Origin: a bacterium
Lineage (GTDB): Bacteria; Krumholzibacteriota; Krumholzibacteriia; LZORAL124-64-63
Reading direction: 5' to 3'
Assembly: GCA_003353795.1 (NCBI GenBank)
Contig: PIVY01000018.1
Coordinates: forward strand, 1 to 41,783
DNA: 41,783 bases
Made by a program: the position numbers and the translations under genes
Shown here: positions 38,812-41,783 of the stretch, in pieces
How the letters are laid out: each line of letters starts with the position of its first letter
Numbering within the stretch: the first letter of the stretch is position 1
Notes under the pieces: model-generated
The model's database searches: none
What the model was told of the DNA's origin: nothing
The model's input: the letters and a program-made list of their open reading frames with translations, nothing else

Positions 38812-39657
38812 TCACCCCTCGCGCCGCGGCACCCGCAGAACGCGGTCGTCGGGCCCGAGCGTCTTCCCCTCGGCCCGCAGAGCGTCCAGATCGCCGGTGT
38901 CCCCCGGCGCGCTCAGGAACCGCCCGTGGAACCCGTCGAGCCCGCCACCGGCCACCGCCGCCACCAGCCGCGCCGCCAGCTCCGGTGGCACGTCCTCGCC
39001 GCGATCCAGGTAGCCTGCGGTGACGCCCAACCAGCGTCGGCCGGCCTCGGTGTCGGCCATGGGCTCGGTCATGCTCGTGCGCACCAGACCCGGCGTCATG
39101 GCGAAGACCTTCACCGGCGCCGCGGCGGCGTCGAGTTCGCGAGCCAGATTCTCGGTGAGCCGCATGACCGCCGCCTTGCTCGTGGCGTAGGCCGAGGCGT
39201 GCACGAAGGGCGCCAGGGCGCCGCCGCCCACCAGGTTGACGACGCGACCGCCACCGCCGGCAATCATGGCGGGAATGGCGTGGCGGCAGCCGTGATAGAC
39301 GCCGGTCACGTTGACGCGCAGGTCGCGCTCCCACTCGGCGGGATCGGTCTCCCACAAGGGGCCCACGCTCGACAGCAGGCCGGCATTGTTGACCAGCAGA
39401 TCGAGGCGGCCGAAACGATCGACGGCGGCGGTCACGGCGTTGGCCATGGCCGCGAAATCGAGAACGTCGGCGATGAGAGGCGCGGCCTCGCCACCCCGGT
39501 CGGCGATGCCGGCGGCCACGGTTTCGAGCTCGGCGCCGGTGCGCGAGACCAGGGCGCAGCGCATGCCGGCGGCGGCCAGATGCTCGGCGATGGCGCGGCC
39601 GATACCGCGACCCGCGCCGGTGATGAGAGCGACCTGACCGGAGAGCGATGGCGTCAT
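38812..39657 (-). CDS. short-chain dehydrogenase/reductase
   Basis: 281 residues from the ATG at 39657 (GAGG upstream). Cofactor loop TGAGRGIG (13-20), NNAG (90-93), Asn116 in RVNVTGV, and the catalytic Tyr157-x3-Lys161 (AYATSK). The position normally holding the catalytic Ser, 13-14 residues before Tyr, reads NLVGGGA: Val143 or Gly144 instead of Ser. Substrate unknown; reduced activity is possible. The gene is monocistronic, with the small Gln/Gly-rich gene in the same direction upstream of 38811 end. Confidence 0.92.
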   Translation of the reverse strand: MTPSLSGQVALITGAGRGIGRAIAEHLAAAGMRCALVSRTGAELETVAAGIADRGGEAAPLIADVLDFAAMANAVTAAVDRFGRLDLLVNNAGLLSSVGPLWETDPAEWERDLRVNVTGVYHGCRHAIPAMIAGGGGRVVNLVGGGALAPFVHASAYATSKAAVMRLTENLARELDAAAAPVKVFAMTPGLVRTSMTEPMADTEAGRRWLGVTAGYLDRGEDVPPELAARLVAAVAGGGLDGFHGRFLSAPGDTGDLDALRAEGKTLGPDDRVLRVPRREG

Positions 39658-39686
39658 GACCGGGACCTCGTGGGGGAACAAAGGAA

Positions 39687-39714
39687 CGTGGGCGGAACCA
39701 GGGTCCCGCCCACG
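39687..39714 (-). terminator. intrinsic terminator after the SBBP-repeat gene
   Basis: A 9-bp GC-rich stem (CGTGGGCGG with CCGCCCACG) and 10-base loop, followed on the minus strand by TTCCTTTGTT. It lies 33 bases after the stop at 39747. Confidence 0.7.
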
Positions 39715-39746
39715 CTAGGTCAACCGCCGCGAGGCGGCAAACAGGG

Positions 39747-41435
39747 TCAGCGCACGAGCATCAGCTTGCGGGCCTGCACGCCGTCGGCTGTCATCGCCCG
39801 CAGCAGGTAGGTGCCCGAGGGCAGCTCGCGGCCGGTGTCGTCGGCGCCGTTCCAGGTCAGGGTGTGCGAACCGGCCGCCAGCGACCCACTCGCCAGGCGC
39901 GACCGCAGCCGACCGGCCACGTCGTACACCGCCACCTGCACAGTCTGCGGGCGATCCAGCGACAGCTCGATGGTGGTGCGCGGGTTGAACGGATTCGGCG
40001 TGGCGTTGCCCAGGCGCACGGCGCCCGGCAGGACATCGCCCGCGGCCAGGATCGTGGCCGCGGCGTCGAAGCGGCCCACGAACACGTCGGCAGGCACATT
40101 GATGGCGCCGGTGAAGACCACGTGGCCGGTGCTCGCCACGGCGATGCCGTGGCCGGCGTTGGCCGAGCCCGAGAACATGGTCTGGGCGTAGTTGAGCGCC
40201 GAGCCGTCGGCCGAGATGCAGGCCACCACCAGCGACGCCGCGCCCTCGATGCCCAGCGGCGGGAAATCTTCGGACGTGGAGTAGCCCACCAGGTAGGCGC
40301 AGCCGGCCGCGTCCACGGCCAGGTCGCGGCACTCCTCCACCTTGCTGCCGCCCACGAAGGTGCCGTAGAGCAGCGACGAGCCGTCGGCCGCGTACTTCAC
40401 CACGAACATGTCCTCGCAGTTGTAGTCGGCGCCGAACGGCACCTCGCAGCCGTTGATCTCGCCCACGAAGTCCGGCTGGAAGGCGCCGGGCGTGGTGGGA
40501 AAGTTCACAGAGCGGGTGCTGCCGGCCACGTGCACGTTGCCAGCCGCGTCCACCGCCACGCCGCCGATGCGGTCGATGTCGTTGCCTCCGAGGTAGGTGG
40601 AGAAGACAAGGCTCTGGCCGTCGGCGGCGAGGCGCAGCACGAAGGTGTCGGTCTCGCCGCCTCCAGGCGCCGGCTGCAGGGGCGCCTCGGTGGGGAAGTC
40701 GTCGGAGTCGGTGCGGCCGGCGATGACCACGTCGCCCGACGCGGTGACGGCCATGCTGAGAGGCTCGTCGTCGTCCGTACCGCCGAGCAGGGTGCTGTAG
40801 AGGACGGTGCCCAGGTCGGCGGACAGGTGGGTGATGAACAGGTCCGGCGAGTGGTACGGATAGTCGGCGTTCTCGGCCTGCAGCGGGTCGACCACGGGGA
40901 AGTCGGTGGACCAGCTGGAACCGGTGAGCCAGATCGTGCCGTCTGGCGCCACGGCCACGTCGCGACCGTCGTCGGAGTAGTCGCCGCCGAAGAGGGTGCT
41001 GTGCATGACGGCGCCGTCAACGGCCGAGAGCCGCATGACGAAGGCGTCGCGCACGGTGAGCTGAGTCTTGATGGCGTCCGGCGAGACGGGGAAGTCGCCG
41101 GAGTCTGTCCAGCCGGCGAGGATGATGTCGCCCTCTTGGTCGACCGCGATGCCAGTGGCGTAGTCGTGCGACGAGCCGGGCAGGACCACGGTCCAGAGTA
41201 CCGCGCCGTCCGGCGCGACCTTGGCGACCAGGATGTCGAGGGTGTTTCCGTCGAGGTAGTGGGCGGCGTGAACGTAGGCGTTGCCGTTGTCATCGATGGC
41301 CACGCCGCGGCCGGAAGCGAGATAGTAACCGTCGATGGTGGTCTCGTAGTCGAGGGGCGGAGGCGCGATGGCGGCGGCGGCGGTGGCCAGGGTGAGCAGG
41401 GCGGCCAGGCTTGCGAAGATGTGGATATGGGACAT
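39747..41435 (-). CDS. secreted SBBP-type beta-propeller protein with FlgD-like sorting domain
   Basis: 562 residues; GAGGAG precedes the ATG at 41435. Signal peptide MSHIHIFASLAALLTLATAA. From about 40 to 450 come repeated SBBP-like blades, each with a VAVDxxGNxxVxGxT phrase and xFPxxxPxQ, for example VAVDAAGNVHVAGSTRSVNF and VAVAPDGTIWLTGSS. The C-terminal domain has NATPNPFNPRTTIEL and ends RKLMLVR. Probably a surface or extracellular binding protein of unknown ligand. The long frame antisense to it is a shadow. Confidence 0.92.
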   Translation of the reverse strand: MSHIHIFASLAALLTLATAAAAIAPPPLDYETTIDGYYLASGRGVAIDDNGNAYVHAAHYLDGNTLDILVAKVAPDGAVLWTVVLPGSSHDYATGIAVDQEGDIILAGWTDSGDFPVSPDAIKTQLTVRDAFVMRLSAVDGAVMHSTLFGGDYSDDGRDVAVAPDGTIWLTGSSWSTDFPVVDPLQAENADYPYHSPDLFITHLSADLGTVLYSTLLGGTDDDEPLSMAVTASGDVVIAGRTDSDDFPTEAPLQPAPGGGETDTFVLRLAADGQSLVFSTYLGGNDIDRIGGVAVDAAGNVHVAGSTRSVNFPTTPGAFQPDFVGEINGCEVPFGADYNCEDMFVVKYAADGSSLLYGTFVGGSKVEECRDLAVDAAGCAYLVGYSTSEDFPPLGIEGAASLVVACISADGSALNYAQTMFSGSANAGHGIAVASTGHVVFTGAINVPADVFVGRFDAAATILAAGDVLPGAVRLGNATPNPFNPRTTIELSLDRPQTVQVAVYDVAGRLRSRLASGSLAAGSHTLTWNGADDTGRELPSGTYLLRAMTADGVQARKLMLVR

Positions 41436-41539
41436 TGGTGGCTCCTCTCTTGGCTTGCGGCCCGGCCGGGGGAGCGGGCGCTGTCACCTTTCGTTACGAG
41501 GTGAGGAGTGGCGGCGTGACAATGCGATTTCGATCGACC

Positions 41540-41783
41540 TCAGAGAACAAGGTAGACCAGGAAGACCGCGATTGCCGAGGCGCGCAGGAGAGTTGTTTCC
41601 CGATCGGTGGGGGGAAACCGGTCCGCCGCGCGCCAGATGCCCAGCAGGCAGACGATGTTGAACGGGACGGCGGCCAGGTGCAGGACGGCTGCCAGCCACG
41701 AGGACCCGGTCGCGTCTTCCGCCGCGGTGGCGACGAGGATCAAGGCGGCGAAGGTGCAGGCCAGATTCACGATGAGGCCCCGA
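41540..41783 (-). CDS. small membrane protein, 5' end outside window
   Basis: The frame is open to the right edge; an internal GTG at 41770 is the first start codon seen but has no Shine-Dalgarno sequence, and the codons before it (R G L I) continue a hydrophobic helix, so the gene probably starts beyond the window. At least 76 residues with three hydrophobic segments (NLACTFAALILVATAA, AAVLHLAAVPFNIVCLLGIW, ASAIAVFLVYLVL). Family not recognised. Confidence 0.6.
   Translation of the reverse strand, partial: RGLIVNLACTFAALILVATAAEDATGSSWLAAVLHLAAVPFNIVCLLGIWRAADRFPPTDRETTLLRASAIAVFLVYLVL

Noticed and set aside
39864..41504. A 546-codon plus-strand frame over the SBBP-repeat gene
   Set aside because: Composition shadow; no ribosome-binding site or recognised motif.

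Overview
The window is a gene-dense, high-GC bacterial chromosome segment without any tRNA, rRNA, CRISPR array, insertion sequence or phage gene that I can see. The organism is diderm: there are several lipoboxes, an outer-membrane barrel protein, periplasmic proteins, and four large secreted proteins ending in a FlgD/Por-secretion-like C-terminal domain carrying an NPFNP motif and a final hydrophobic-basic tail (LVR, LAR or LVK). This mixture, together with an ECF sigma factor/Ser-Thr kinase pair, TPR kinases and a sorting-domain multihaem cytochrome, is typical of poorly cultured lineages around the FCB group (Eisenbacteria/Krumholzibacteriota-like). That placement is an inference from gene style, not from a marker gene.

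Layout. 1-3293 (minus): a possible 27-codon leader ORF with two hairpins, an ECF sigma factor and a TPR Ser/Thr kinase that runs off the left edge. 3386-10493 (minus): a probable eight-gene transcription unit (unknown exported protein, acylphosphatase, HAD phosphatase, group II PLP decarboxylase, DsbD-alpha-like exported protein, RRM RNA-binding protein, asparagine synthetase, lipoprotein). 10553-11916: a terminator, a small secreted protein with a strong promoter, and a divergent superoxide dismutase. 11977-16933 (minus): coiled-coil lipoprotein, chorismate mutase/prephenate dehydrogenase, a small unknown protein and a second, differently built Ser/Thr kinase. 17275-19514 (plus): YbaK-type deacylase and a secreted beta-helix protein. 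19600-20964 (minus): soluble transhydrogenase. 21213-26842 (plus): secreted subtilase, potassium channel and S9 peptidase. 26921-31938 (minus): LRR lipoprotein, polysaccharide deacetylase with an unknown partner, and a tandem CBM20-like secreted protein. 32157-34796 (plus): six-haem cytochrome with a sorting domain. 34843-38086 (minus): zinc-type metal uptake operon. 38144 to the right edge: YjbQ protein, small disordered protein, SDR oxidoreductase, secreted SBBP-repeat protein and a membrane protein cut by the right edge.

How the genes fit together. Two signalling modules (ECF sigma plus kinase, and the FlgO/TolB-like TPR kinase) sit beside a large secretome. Secretion appears to use at least two C-terminal signal types: the FlgD-like domain (four proteins), and a short tail shared by two otherwise unrelated exported proteins (Cys, then Val, Thr, Asp, then WSS-[LV]-K-x-x-[YF]-R-stop, 19 residues in each). 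The latter is the strongest candidate for something undescribed. The metal uptake operon has a binding protein, permease and outer-membrane protein but no ATPase.
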